Positions 26,845 through 35,658 of a stretch of DNA of 64,000 nucleotides are shown here, piece by piece. Origin of the DNA: Pseudocitrobacter cyperus (lineage in GTDB: Bacteria > Pseudomonadota > Gammaproteobacteria > Enterobacterales > Enterobacteriaceae). A program made the translations under genes and the position numbers. Position 1 is the first letter of the stretch, and every line of letters starts with the position of its first letter. Below the pieces are notes generated by a model that made no database searches, was not told the DNA's origin, and saw only the letters and a program-made list of their open reading frames with translations. Where the stretch lies: NCBI RefSeq assembly GCF_039889165.1, contig NZ_JAYMYY010000001.1, positions 1,550,001 to 1,614,000 on the forward strand, written 5' to 3'.

Positions 26845-28270
26845 TCCGCTGCAGCGTGCGAATCGCCGGGATAAAGCGCGAAGCGGAAGTATTACCATAG
26901 CCAAGCACCAGCCCGGTACGCCGGTGCTCCTCCGTAAGATAAAACTGACTGAGCGCCGCCGGGGAGATCTGCTGCTGCCTGGCGAGCTTCACCAATGCCA
27001 CATCATCAATCCCGTCGATAAGCACAGTGAGATGCAATCCCCCCTCCCCGGCCAATACCTGGTGAGGGAACGGTAACTCCTTCGCCAGCGCCTCGCGTAA
27101 TTGCGCCTGCCGTTTGCGATAGAGGCGACGCATTGCCGCCAGATGGCGGGCGTAGTGTCCCTCTTCGATAAAGGCCGCCAGCGCACGCTGTTCAGCGCGA
27201 TGTCCCCCGCGGAGCAATGCCTGAATCGCAGGCTGCGCCGCCCTTACCAGCGACGTCGGTAATACCATAAACCCCAACCGCAGCGACGGAAATAACGTTT
27301 TACTGAAGGTTCCCAGGTAGACTACCGGTGCATCCCTGACCATACCGCGCATCGCCGGAATGGGTTCGCCGCTATAGCGAAACTCACTGTCATAATCATC
27401 TTCGATAATCCACGCGCCCGTGCGTTGCGCGCTCTCCAGCAGCGCCAGACGCCGCGCCGCGCTGAGCACACTTCCCAATGGATATTGATGCGAGGGCGAA
27501 GTAAAAATCAGGCGCGGCCTCGACGATGCAGCAGAAAATTGCATGCCTTCTGCATCGACGGGAATACCTTCAAGTTGCAACCCGGCCGCCAGAAATGCGC
27601 TTTTGGCCCCGAAATAGCCCGGCTCCTCTACCCACGCCAACTGCCCTGGTTCGCTGAGAAGCTGTGTGCAGAGGTTAATCCCTTCCAGCGCGCCTTCGGT
27701 GATCACCACCTGACTGGCATCGCAGTCAATCCCTCGCGAAAGCGCCAGATGGCGAGCAATCGCTTCCCGCAACGACCATTCTCCCGCCGAATCGCCGTAA
27801 CCCAACAGCAGGCTCCCCTCTTCACGCAGGGTGCGATCGAGCAGGCGTCGCCACAGGGGCAATGGGAAATAGTTGATAGCAGGTGTCCCCGGCGTAAACA
27901 GCATGGGAGGCGACTCGCGCGGCGTCGCAGGCGGCAGTTGCCGGAATCGCCCGGCCAGCGATGCCGGAAGGGTGAGCGATGTGGTCGTGGTTTCCGGCCG
28001 GGGTAATAACGCCACCCGGCTTCCTTGCCGGTCACGCAGCAGATACCCCTCAAGCGCCAGTTGTTCCAGCGCGCCATTCACTGTATTGCGGGAAACCGCC
28101 AGCCTCTGTGCGATGACCCTGGAGCCAGGAAAGCGGCTCTGCGCCTGTAACTGCCCTTGTAAAATCGCCTCTCTCAGCGTGTCATAGAGCGCGCGTTGTC
28201 GGGTTTGTGACCCACGCGACTGAAGCGCGCGTTCCAGCAAAACAAAAAAGGGATCATCAGGAATATTCAT
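26819..28270 (-). CDS. MocR/PdxR-type GntR-family transcriptional regulator
   Basis: 483-residue fusion of a GntR winged helix (about residues 25-90; ...SRNTVNGALEQLALEGYLL) to an aminotransferase-like domain. The PLP-site features are present: DDYDSEFRY (about 291) and a Schiff-base lysine in YLGTFSKTLFPSLRLGF (Lys324). Such proteins usually sense PLP or an amine and regulate an adjacent gene rather than transaminate. GAGGAG precedes ATG 28270; an upstream ATG (28312) is less likely. Divergent from the GNAT gene, which is its likely target. Absent from this place in E. coli K-12. The effector is unknown. Confidence 0.85.
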   Translation of the reverse strand: MNIPDDPFFVLLERALQSRGSQTRQRALYDTLREAILQGQLQAQSRFPGSRVIAQRLAVSRNTVNGALEQLALEGYLLRDRQGSRVALLPRPETTTTSLTLPASLAGRFRQLPPATPRESPPMLFTPGTPAINYFPLPLWRRLLDRTLREEGSLLLGYGDSAGEWSLREAIARHLALSRGIDCDASQVVITEGALEGINLCTQLLSEPGQLAWVEEPGYFGAKSAFLAAGLQLEGIPVDAEGMQFSAASSRPRLIFTSPSHQYPLGSVLSAARRLALLESAQRTGAWIIEDDYDSEFRYSGEPIPAMRGMVRDAPVVYLGTFSKTLFPSLRLGFMVLPTSLVRAAQPAIQALLRGGHRAEQRALAAFIEEGHYARHLAAMRRLYRKRQAQLREALAKELPFPHQVLAGEGGLHLTVLIDGIDDVALVKLARQQQISPAALSQFYLTEEHRRTGLVLGYGNTSASRFIPAIRTLQRIMTTFPHG

Positions 28271-28282
28271 CGGGGCTCCTCG

Positions 28283-28324
28283 TGGCACCATCAAAAGATA
28301 CACAGATGGCACTTCTTATGGAAC
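28283..28324. promoter_or_regulatory. Candidate MocR operator: TGG(C/A)AC direct repeats
   Basis: In the 101-bp gap between the divergent regulator and acetyltransferase, TGGCAC occurs at 28283 and 28307 and TGGAAC at 28319, all on the same strand and 24 and 12 bp apart. MocR-type regulators often bind direct repeats. The assignment is inferred from position and spacing only. Confidence 0.4.
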
Positions 28325-28371
28325 CAGTAAAACTCTACTCTCAGCTTATCCAATGACTGCGAGGAGAGGTT

Positions 28372-29085
28372 ATGAGTCAACTTAATCAATTTAATCAACC
28401 CATTGGCGATGCGCTGCCAGACTGGCGTCCACGCGCGCATCCGCAACGCCTGGTGCTGGAGGGAACATATTGCCGTCTGGAGCCGCTGGCCGTGCGTCAT
28501 GCTGACTCACTGTTTGCTGCCCATCAGCTTGCGCAGGATACGCGTAGCTGGACATGGTTACTGCGTGAACCCGACAGCCATGTGGACGAATTTCGCCAGT
28601 GGGTGGCCAGCGTGGAAAACCTGAACGATCCCATTCATTTTGCGGTGATTGATAAGCGTACAGACCTGCCAGTGGGATCGCTGTCGCTGATGCGCATTGA
28701 TGCCAGCAATGGTGTTATGGAGGTAGGGCACGTCCACTTCTCGCCCTTGCTTAGCCGCACGCCAGGGTCAACCGAGGCTCAGTGGTTGCTGATGCGTTAC
28801 GCCTTTGACACGCTCGGCTACCGTCGCTACGAGTGGAAATGTAACAGTCTGAATGAACCGTCGCGCAACGCGGCGTTACGCTTAGGGTTCCAGTTTGAGG
28901 GGCGCTTTCGTCAGGCGCTGGTGATTAAAGGCCATAACCGCGATACGGACTGGTTTTCGATTCTCGACAGCGAATGGCCCGCGCTTAATACAGCATTTTG
29001 CCGCTGGCTTGCCGCCGACAACTTCAATACCGACGGCAAGCAGCGAAAAACCCTGGAACAGTGGCGCAATGAGAAGAAAGATTAA
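28372..29085 (+). CDS. GNAT-family N-acetyltransferase (RimJ/RimL-like)
   Basis: 237-residue acetyltransferase of the RimJ/RimL-like GNAT group. Motif A-like sequence lies in EVGHVHFSPLLSRTPGSTEAQWLL and motif B in CNSLNEPSRNAALRLGFQFEGRFRQ, the acetyl-CoA binding and N/S-R-x(2)-A-x(3)-LGF signature. The substrate cannot be told from the sequence. Divergent from the MocR regulator, so probably controlled by it; that pairing hints at an amine or amino-acid-like substrate. Ends 4 bp inside the convergent rpmJ2. Not present here in E. coli K-12. Confidence 0.85.
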   Translation: MSQLNQFNQPIGDALPDWRPRAHPQRLVLEGTYCRLEPLAVRHADSLFAAHQLAQDTRSWTWLLREPDSHVDEFRQWVASVENLNDPIHFAVIDKRTDLPVGSLSLMRIDASNGVMEVGHVHFSPLLSRTPGSTEAQWLLMRYAFDTLGYRRYEWKCNSLNEPSRNAALRLGFQFEGRFRQALVIKGHNRDTDWFSILDSEWPALNTAFCRWLAADNFNTDGKQRKTLEQWRNEKKD

Positions 29086-29222
29086 CGTCTTTTTTTACGC
29101 CCCTGCACAGCTTTAAAACGCGGGTTGCTTTTACAAATGACGTACAGCCGCCCTTTTCGCTTCACTATCTGGCAATCAGGGTGACGCTGTTTTGCACTAC
29201 GTAACGAATTGAGTACCTGCAT
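29082..29222 (-). CDS. rpmJ2: Ribosomal protein L36, zinc-independent paralogue (RpmJ2/YkgO)
   Basis: 46-residue protein starting MQVLNSLRSAKQRHPDCQIV and ending KAVQGRKKRR, the C-minus L36 type lacking the full four-residue zinc site of RpmJ. It replaces zinc-bearing L36 in ribosomes under zinc shortage. Its ATG shares one base with the rpmE2 stop (TAATG), so translation is coupled. In E. coli K-12 the pair lies elsewhere on the chromosome (ykgMO). Confidence 0.92.
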   Translation of the reverse strand: MQVLNSLRSAKQRHPDCQIVKRKGRLYVICKSNPRFKAVQGRKKRR

Positions 29223-29482
29223 TACTGGCCTCTCACATCAAGAAAACGGCCAAAACGCTGACGGAAACGCGCGGTGCTGCCTTCGCTGGAAAACGACTTC
29301 TGTTTTCCGGTATAAAACGGATGCGACTTTGAAGAAACATCGAGGGCGACATAGGGATATGTCTTCCCTTCCAGCTCAATTTCGCGCTCAGTATTGATCG
29401 TTGAGCCCACTTTAACGTATTCATTAGCGCTGGTGTCGTGGAACACCACGGTACGATAGTGCGGGTGGATATTCGCTTTCAT
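29222..29482 (-). CDS. rpmE2: Ribosomal protein L31, zinc-independent paralogue (RpmE2/YkgM)
   Basis: 86-residue type-B L31, without the CxxC zinc motifs of RpmE. Conserved blocks MKANIHPHYRTVVFHDTSA and SKSHPFYTGKQKS are clear. Under zinc starvation it displaces zinc-loaded L31, freeing zinc. First gene of a two-gene operon with rpmJ2 behind a Zur-type box. Confidence 0.94.
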   Translation of the reverse strand: MKANIHPHYRTVVFHDTSANEYVKVGSTINTEREIELEGKTYPYVALDVSSKSHPFYTGKQKSFSSEGSTARFRQRFGRFLDVRGQ

Positions 29483-29496
29483 AATGCCCTCTCACT

Positions 29497-29519
29497 GAGA
29501 TGTTATAACATAACAACAC
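29497..29519 (-). promoter_or_regulatory. Zur box upstream of rpmE2-rpmJ2
   Basis: GAGATGTTATAACATAACAA contains the GTTATA(A/T)(N)ATAAC core of the Zur consensus (GAAATGTTATA...TATAACATTTC) and lies 14 bp before the rpmE2 start. Zur with zinc would repress the pair. Confidence 0.8.
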
Positions 29520-29686
29520 TCTATACCTTCTCTTCATGGCATTCAACCCTTCACAAAAAGGGGGTATTACTCTTTTCCCTGCATCGCGGAAAGTCCTAAA
29601 AAAAGATCTGAATCGCGTGATTGTTCAATAAGCTTATTATTTGGATGGGATATACTTGTGCCATCAGCCACATAAAGGACATATCG

Positions 29687-31254
29687 GTGACGACACGACA
29701 TCTGGTGAGCCTGGTTACAGGCGTGCTCATCATGGCAATTTTCTTGCCGATTTTGCTGAGTATTTGGCTGGCTCATCGTGAGGCAGATATGCAATTCCGG
29801 GACGAACAGGAGCTTTACGCTTCCCGCGTGCTGGCGAGAACGCTACTGGTACTGGCACAGGCGAAAAAGGCTCTGAATGAAATAGATAAGACGACGCATC
29901 CGGGCTGTAGCGCTGAGCAGCTTCACGAAATGCGGAGAATCTCCTATTCCTGGCGTTATATTCAGGAAGTGCTCTATCTGAAAGGGACTACGCCACTGTG
30001 CTCTTCGCTTGAAATTCAAAGTAAACCTGTAACCTATCCGGAGCCTGATCGCGTCACCTTCGATGGCTATCGTACCTGGTTTACCGCGAAAAACGATATC
30101 GGCCTTGATCGCCGCATGGTCGCCATCGCCAGCGACAAACATATGGTGATTATCGACCCTCTCTCCTTTATTGATGTCATCCCCTCTGAAACCAGTAATA
30201 TTCAGTCAGCCCTGCTCGGAACGGTAAAAAATCGCGTCATTGCCAGTAGCCAGCCTATTGATATTACTGTCTTTAAACGTATGCAAGCGCAGGGGCTCGA
30301 GACGCTCACCGTCAACCATACTATCTACACCGTGCGCCATTACCCTGACCTCAGTCTGGCGGTGTTAACCTGGTCCCCCGTGCAGCCCAAAGTGGCCAGC
30401 TGGCATCGTCAGCTACTGATTTGGTTACCGATAGGCATACTGATAAGTTTATTTGCCGCCTGGTTTATTCTGCGACTGCTGCGGCGTTTACAGTCTCCGC
30501 GCCACCGCATGCTGGACGCCCTGAACGAGTCGGCAATTACCGTGCACTATCAGCCTATCGTTTCGTTGCCTACAGGAAAAATCGTCGGCGCCGAGGCGCT
30601 GGCGCGCTGGCGCGCTGGCCGCAAACTGACGGCAGCTATCTGTCACCGGAGATTTTTATTCCCCTTGCCGAACAGACGGGGCTTATCACCAGACTAACCG
30701 AAACCGTCGTTAAAAACGTTTTCCGCGACATGAGAAAGTGGCTGCATGAACACCCTGACCAGCACATTTCCATTAATTTGTCCGTCGAGGATCTCCACTC
30801 CGCCGCGCTGCGGAAACTCCTCAGCCAACAACTTAATTACTGGCAGATCTCCCCCGCGCAAATCGCCCTTGAACTGACCGAACGCGGTTTTGCCGATCCC
30901 AAAACAACCCTACCGGCGATTGAGGCTTATCGTAAAGTGGGGCATGCCATCTACATAGACGATTTTGGTACGGGGTACTCCAGCCTGCGTTACTTACAGG
31001 ATCTGGACGTGGATACGCTGAAAATCGATAAATCTTTCGTTGATTCACTGGAATATCATCAGGTCACGCCGTATATCATCGAGATGGCGAAAACGCTGAA
31101 GCTGGATGTGGTCGCTGAGGGAATTGAGACGACCTGCCAACAGGAGTGGCTTTATCAGCACGGTGTTCACTATGGCCAGGGCTGGCTCTACAGTAAGGCC
31201 TTGCCGAAACATGATTTTATTCTTTGGGCAGAAGAAAACTTGCGCCGCCATTAA
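29687..31254 (+). pseudogene. pdeB: PdeB (YlaB), CSS-domain c-di-GMP phosphodiesterase, frameshifted
   Basis: Inner-membrane EAL-type phosphodiesterase. GTG 29687 with AAAGGA upstream gives the family start (E. coli: 516 residues). Order: helix about 5-25, periplasmic CSS domain with paired cysteines (HPGCSAEQ, TPLCSSLE), second helix about 245-265, then the EAL domain. Right after EALARW (residues 303-308) the frame shifts because GGCGCGCT occurs twice in tandem (30601-30616). The product would stop at 30697 with 336 residues, 28 of them foreign. Deleting one unit restores a full 519-residue protein including DDFGTGYSS and EGIETTCQQ. Either a genuine off state, a fixed mutation, or an assembly error. 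Confidence 0.88.
30601..30616 (+). repeat. pdeB: 8-bp tandem duplication in pdeB
   Basis: Two exact copies of GGCGCGCT, preceded by the near-copy GAGGCGCT (30593-30600). E. coli-like protein sequence requires only one copy; the second causes the frameshift. Confidence 0.9.
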
Positions 31255-31277
31255 CACCAGCACGGCTAAAAATGAAT

Positions 31278-31304
31278 CTGGCTGGCGGCACGCCGCACAG
31301 CCAG
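31278..31304. terminator. Hairpin between pdeB and ybaA
   Basis: CTGGCT...AGCCAG with an inner GCGGC / GCCGC stem, between the convergent pdeB and ybaA genes. Confidence 0.6.
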
Positions 31305-31313
31305 TCAGTCGGG

Positions 31314-31667
31314 CTACTCGTCGATGACGGGCAGGAAACCACCGTAAATCATTCGTTTTCCGTCAAACGGCATCGATTCGCCCAGATCTTTCATCCGCGG
31401 GTCAGCCATCATTTTCTCATTCGCCGCATCGCGCACCTCTTTGGACGGATACTCAATCCAGCTAAAGACCACCTCTTCATGCTCTTCGGCCTTCACCGCC
31501 ATGCGAAAATCGGTCAGATTACCGTTTGGCACGTCGTCCGCCCAGCACTCCACAATGCGGGTTGCGCCGAACTCTTTAAACAGCGGCGCGGCTTTTGCGG
31601 CCATCTCACGGTAAGCCTCCTTATTCTCCGCGGGAACAGCCACCACAAAACCATCCACATACTTCAT
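31314..31667 (-). CDS. ybaA: YbaA, DUF1428 protein
   Basis: 117-residue cytosolic protein of unknown function, close to E. coli YbaA in length and sequence (MKYVDGFVVAVPAENKEAYREMAAKA; MPFDGKRMIYGGFLPVIDE). It has a ferredoxin-like dimeric alpha/beta-barrel look shared with DUF1428. GGAGG precedes the ATG. Same direction as lacZ, 59 bp downstream, so read-through transcription is possible. Confidence 0.93.
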   Translation of the reverse strand: MKYVDGFVVAVPAENKEAYREMAAKAAPLFKEFGATRIVECWADDVPNGNLTDFRMAVKAEEHEEVVFSWIEYPSKEVRDAANEKMMADPRMKDLGESMPFDGKRMIYGGFLPVIDE

Positions 31668-31726
31668 CAGATAAACCTCCGAAGTGACAGCGCAGCCAGC
31701 AAGCCTGGCTACGTCTGTTCTTAAGT

Positions 31727-34700
31727 TTAGTTCTGATGCCAGCTAAACGCGTAGCGCAGCCGCCGCTGTTGCAGTAAAAACTCCGGCGAGACGCTGGGAC
31801 TCCAGGAGTCATCACCGCCGATACCCATATGAAAAGCATCAAGATTCAGCCAGCAGCCAGGCTCTTCACGCAGCAAATGGTGATGGCTGGTTTCACGCAG
31901 TTGCTGCTGGCTGTAACGGCTGAGGCCGAAGTGGAAATCGCCCTGCCAGCAGTGGTTGCCATACTCCAGTCGTCGGGTGTCGCAACGCAGGCCGTTCTCG
32001 GTGGGGAAAATATAGGGCGTATGCAACTGCGTAAGCGGCAGCGTCCAGCGGCCCTGGCGGGCGGCAAGTTGGCGATCGGGGTAGTTTTCGTGCGGCCCAA
32101 GCCCCAGCCAGCTTGCCTGATCGGCGACATCTGCGAGCTGACAACTCAGGCCGATACGCGCCGGAGGAGGAATATCGTGCGCCACCTGAATATCGACATC
32201 GCCGTGCAGCACACCCTGACTATCAATCAGCCAGCGCTTATGGCTGATAAACAGCAGTTTACCCTGATATTCCCACAGATGCTGGGTCTCAACGCTCACC
32301 GTTTCCGCCTGCTGTTCTGCGCGACAGAGTACGCAACGCGAGGTCATGGCATACATGCCTGCCGCCTTCCAGCGCTCCACCCAGGCGTTAGGGTCGATGC
32401 GCGTCACTTCACTGACACCGATATCATTATCAAGCGGCGCACGGGTAAAGTTATCGCTGACCGGGGTAAGTAAACATGCCTCCCCTTCACGCCACCATTG
32501 ACTCAGGCAACCACTGGCGCGGTCAAAGACCCAGCGCTGCTGCTGATGAATGACATCGAACGCCGCCTCGCCGATCGCAAGCGTTGGCGCAAACCCTGTA
32601 ACCTGCGGTTGTGGCTGGGCAAGGGGAGACGGCTGACGCCATTGATCCCATGCGCAGAGGTGATCTGCAGGCGACCAGGCGGTAGCTTCACGCTGATAAA
32701 CTTCCACATTCAGCCAGTTCTCACCACACGCCGACGTCGGGAGCGGCAGCGCGATCCGCTGCGTACCCTGCGGCGGGATATCGAGCGTAACCTCTCCCCC
32801 GGCGACCACCTCGCCGTCGCACATCAGCGACCAGCGAAGCTGCTCGTTATCCGTATGGCGGAAAAGATAATCGCTGGTCACATCAATGATACATGGCTGG
32901 TGACTTACCTGACTAAACTGGAAAAACTGCTGCGCGCGCTGGGCTTCGTAGATCGCCGGATGCGGCGTGCGATCGGGGAAAACCAGGCCGTTCATGCAAA
33001 ACTGACGATCGTTTGGCGTATCGCCAAAATCGCCGCCATAGGCCCAGAACGGCTGGCCGTTGTTATCGATTTTAGTCAGCGCCTGATCGACCCAGTCCCA
33101 CACAAAGCCGCCCTGCAAACGCGGATGAGTGCGGAATGCCTGCCAGTATTTGGCGAATCCGCCCAAACTGTTGCCCATCGCATGCGCGTATTCGCAGAGG
33201 ATCAGTGGACGTGTTTCATCAGGCAAACCGATCCATTTCTTAATCGACCACTTCGGCACTGCCGGAAAGGGTTGATCCTGATCGACGCGAGCGTACATCG
33301 GGCAAACAATATCCGTCGCCGGGGTATTCGCCCCGCCACCTTCATACTGTACCGGGCGACCAGGATCGGCACTTTTCAGCCACTGATAAAGCGCGCTGTG
33401 ATTTGCGCCATAGCCAGACTCATTCCCCAGCGACCAAATAATAATTGACGGGTGGTTGCGATCCCGCGCGACCATTCGCGTCACCCGCTCGCTCATCGCT
33501 GGCAGCCAGAGCGGATCGTCCGCCAGGCGACTCATCGGCACCATACCGTGCGTTTCGATATTCGCTTCGTCCACCACGTACAGGCCGTACTGGTCGCATA
33601 AGCGATACCAGAGCGGGTGATTTGGGTAATGCGAGCAGCGAACCGCGTTGAAGTTATGCTGCTTCATCAGTTCAATATCACGGCGCATCGTGGATTCATC
33701 CACCACCTGACCCTTTTCAGGATGATGCTCGTGGCGGTTCACGCCGCGGATCATCAGCGGCTGACCGTTAAGTTTCAGTAATCCGTTGCTGATTTCCACC
33801 TGACGAAAACCGACATCGCAGGCTTCGGCCTCAATCAACGCGCCCTGTGCATCATGCAGCGACACCACCAGCCGATAAAGATGCGGCTGTTCTGCGCTCC
33901 ACAGCTTTGGCGCAACAACCGGCATGGCAAGCGTTAAACGCTCTTCCCAGCGCCCCCGTTCATCAACAATGTCGCTGCCGGGTGGCTGGCTACACCGGGC
34001 AACCTGCTGCGCGCCATCCCACAACGTTGCAGCCACGCGGGTCGCCAGCAAGGCCTCGCCCTCAAGCGTCACTGCAACCTTGAGCATCGCATGGTTAAAT
34101 TCCGCATTCAGCGTGGTGTTCACCTGATAATCTGCCACACGCGTCGCCGGTTTATGCAGCAGCGTGACATCACGGAATATCCCGCTCATCCGCCACATAT
34201 CCTGATCTTCCAGATAGCTGCCGTCGCACCAGCGCAAGACCATCACCGCCAGGCGATTTTCTCCGGGCTTCAGAAAATCGCTGAGATCGAACTCCGCAGG
34301 CAGGCGGCTATCCTGGGAATAGCCGACCCACAGACCGTTACACCAGAGGTAAAACGCCGAATTGACCCCCTCGAAGATAATGCGCGTCTGCCCCTGCCCC
34401 AGCCACTCTGCTGCAACCTGAAAAGTGCGCGAGTAACAACCGGTTGGGTTGTTCGTCGGTACGCGAGGCGGTGTAACCGGGATGGGATAAGTCACATTGG
34501 TATAAATGGGCGTATCAAAACCCTGCATTTGCCAGTTGGATGGCACCGGCATCGCCACGGCCTGCGGTAGCTCTTCATTGATCCAGCCGTCCGGAACGGC
34601 TTCCGGGGCATCAAAAAAGCAGAACCGCCACTCGCCGTTCAGTAGCTGGCGGGAGGAGGACGCGCGGTCATGCTGCGCATCGGCATCGCTGCGCCAACTG

Positions 34701-34807
34701 TTAAACGGCGGGTGAGCCGCCAGTCGATGCCAGTGGCTAAGCTGCGGATTTTCCCAGTCGCGACGCGCCAGGTGTTGTTGCAGCGTAAGTGAAGCGTGAT
34801 GCGTCAT
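31727..34807 (-). CDS. lacZ: Beta-galactosidase (LacZ)
   Basis: Cytosolic glycoside hydrolase family 2 enzyme that splits lactose and related beta-galactosides. 1026 residues (1024 in E. coli). The acid/base Glu is in SLGNESGYGANH and the nucleophile Glu in LILCEYAHAMGNSLGGF; the metal-site and substrate blocks (RGVNRHEHHP, QHNFNAVRCSHYPNHP) are intact. The start MTHHASLTLQQHL (34807) has GAGG 5 bp upstream. No lacI, lacY or lacA is adjacent and I could not recognise a LacI operator or a good CRP site in the 160-bp upstream gap. The neighbour upstream is yczE. The gene looks functional, but its lactose permease and regulator must be elsewhere, if present. Confidence 0.95.
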   Translation of the reverse strand: MTHHASLTLQQHLARRDWENPQLSHWHRLAAHPPFNSWRSDADAQHDRASSSRQLLNGEWRFCFFDAPEAVPDGWINEELPQAVAMPVPSNWQMQGFDTPIYTNVTYPIPVTPPRVPTNNPTGCYSRTFQVAAEWLGQGQTRIIFEGVNSAFYLWCNGLWVGYSQDSRLPAEFDLSDFLKPGENRLAVMVLRWCDGSYLEDQDMWRMSGIFRDVTLLHKPATRVADYQVNTTLNAEFNHAMLKVAVTLEGEALLATRVAATLWDGAQQVARCSQPPGSDIVDERGRWEERLTLAMPVVAPKLWSAEQPHLYRLVVSLHDAQGALIEAEACDVGFRQVEISNGLLKLNGQPLMIRGVNRHEHHPEKGQVVDESTMRRDIELMKQHNFNAVRCSHYPNHPLWYRLCDQYGLYVVDEANIETHGMVPMSRLADDPLWLPAMSERVTRMVARDRNHPSIIIWSLGNESGYGANHSALYQWLKSADPGRPVQYEGGGANTPATDIVCPMYARVDQDQPFPAVPKWSIKKWIGLPDETRPLILCEYAHAMGNSLGGFAKYWQAFRTHPRLQGGFVWDWVDQALTKIDNNGQPFWAYGGDFGDTPNDRQFCMNGLVFPDRTPHPAIYEAQRAQQFFQFSQVSHQPCIIDVTSDYLFRHTDNEQLRWSLMCDGEVVAGGEVTLDIPPQGTQRIALPLPTSACGENWLNVEVYQREATAWSPADHLCAWDQWRQPSPLAQPQPQVTGFAPTLAIGEAAFDVIHQQQRWVFDRASGCLSQWWREGEACLLTPVSDNFTRAPLDNDIGVSEVTRIDPNAWVERWKAAGMYAMTSRCVLCRAEQQAETVSVETQHLWEYQGKLLFISHKRWLIDSQGVLHGDVDIQVAHDIPPPARIGLSCQLADVADQASWLGLGPHENYPDRQLAARQGRWTLPLTQLHTPYIFPTENGLRCDTRRLEYGNHCWQGDFHFGLSRYSQQQLRETSHHHLLREEPGCWLNLDAFHMGIGGDDSWSPSVSPEFLLQQRRLRYAFSWHQN

Positions 34808-34967
34808 TTCAACCTCATTGCGAATAAACAAAATTGTGCGCAGAGTGCCGAAACCGCATCGTGCAAATCCACTTAAACTTCAGGGATTTCATAGCCTTCG
34901 GTTCACTCAACCCTGCGGCTGAGTGTAACCTGAAGGTCAAAAAGCAAGTGTGAGCGCGGCAATACTC

Positions 34968-35570
34968 TCAGGAAATTACCGCCGCCCGTCGTGTACCGGT
35001 AGGCTGACGAAACCACGGCAGGCAAATCTGGATCAGCGGGCCAATCGCCAGCGCATACAACACCGTTCCGACGCCAAAACTCCCGCCCAGCAGTACGCCT
35101 GTCAGCAGTACCGATACTTCAATGGTGGTGCGGATGGCACGAACCGACCAGCCGGTGCGCGCATGCAGCCCGGTCATCAGGCCATCGCGCGGCCCCGCAC
35201 CAAAACCCGCGCCGATGTACATCCCGGTAGCCAACGCATTGACGATTATCGCCGCGGCCAGCAATACGCTGCGGGCAAACAGGGACTCCAGCGGCGGCAT
35301 GATCGCAAGCGTGAGATCGGCCGTCAGCCCTAAGACGATCACATTGCTGATAGTGCCTAACCCCGGGCGCTGGCGCAGCGGGATCCAGAACAGCAGTACC
35401 AGTACTCCGGTGAGAATGATCACCAGACCGATATTCATCGACAGCAGAGTGGCCACACCAAGATGGAAAACATTCCAGGGATCGGCACCCAGATCCGCAC
35501 GAACAAACATCGCCGTGGAGACACCGTAAAGGGCTAAACCGATATAGAGCTGAATAAGACGACGGAGCAT
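34968..35570 (-). CDS. YczE/YyaS/YitT-family inner-membrane protein
   Basis: About 200 residues with five or six hydrophobic segments (LIQLYIGLALYGVSTAMFV; IGLVIILTGVLVLLFWIPL; ISNVIVLGLTADLTLAIM). The block VRADLGADPWNVFHLG and GFGAGPRDGLMTGL mark the YczE family, of unknown function. ATG 35570 is preferred over 35582. Divergent from yczR, the usual arrangement for this family, in which the MocR-type YczR is thought to control yczE. Not in this location in E. coli K-12. Confidence 0.85.
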   Translation of the reverse strand: MLRRLIQLYIGLALYGVSTAMFVRADLGADPWNVFHLGVATLLSMNIGLVIILTGVLVLLFWIPLRQRPGLGTISNVIVLGLTADLTLAIMPPLESLFARSVLLAAAIIVNALATGMYIGAGFGAGPRDGLMTGLHARTGWSVRAIRTTIEVSVLLTGVLLGGSFGVGTVLYALAIGPLIQICLPWFRQPTGTRRAAVIS

Positions 35571-35604
35571 GATGCACCTCAAAGTGAGCGTTCAGAACTT
35601 CATC

Positions 35605-35633
35605 ATCAATGAAAATGGCATTATGATTAATGA
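35605..35633. promoter_or_regulatory. Candidate YczR operator, AT(C/T)AATGA direct repeats
   Basis: ATCAATGA at 35605-35612 and ATTAATGA at 35626-35633 are direct repeats exactly 21 bp apart (two helical turns), in the gap between the divergent yczE and yczR starts. Spacing and repeat type fit MocR regulators; binding is inferred. Confidence 0.45.
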
Positions 35634-35658
35634 CCAGTTTTTAAAAAGTGGACTGCTT

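Noticed and set aside
34808..34967. LacI operator upstream of lacZ
   Set aside because: AATTGTG-GC resembles half of the lac operator, but the second half and the symmetry are missing.
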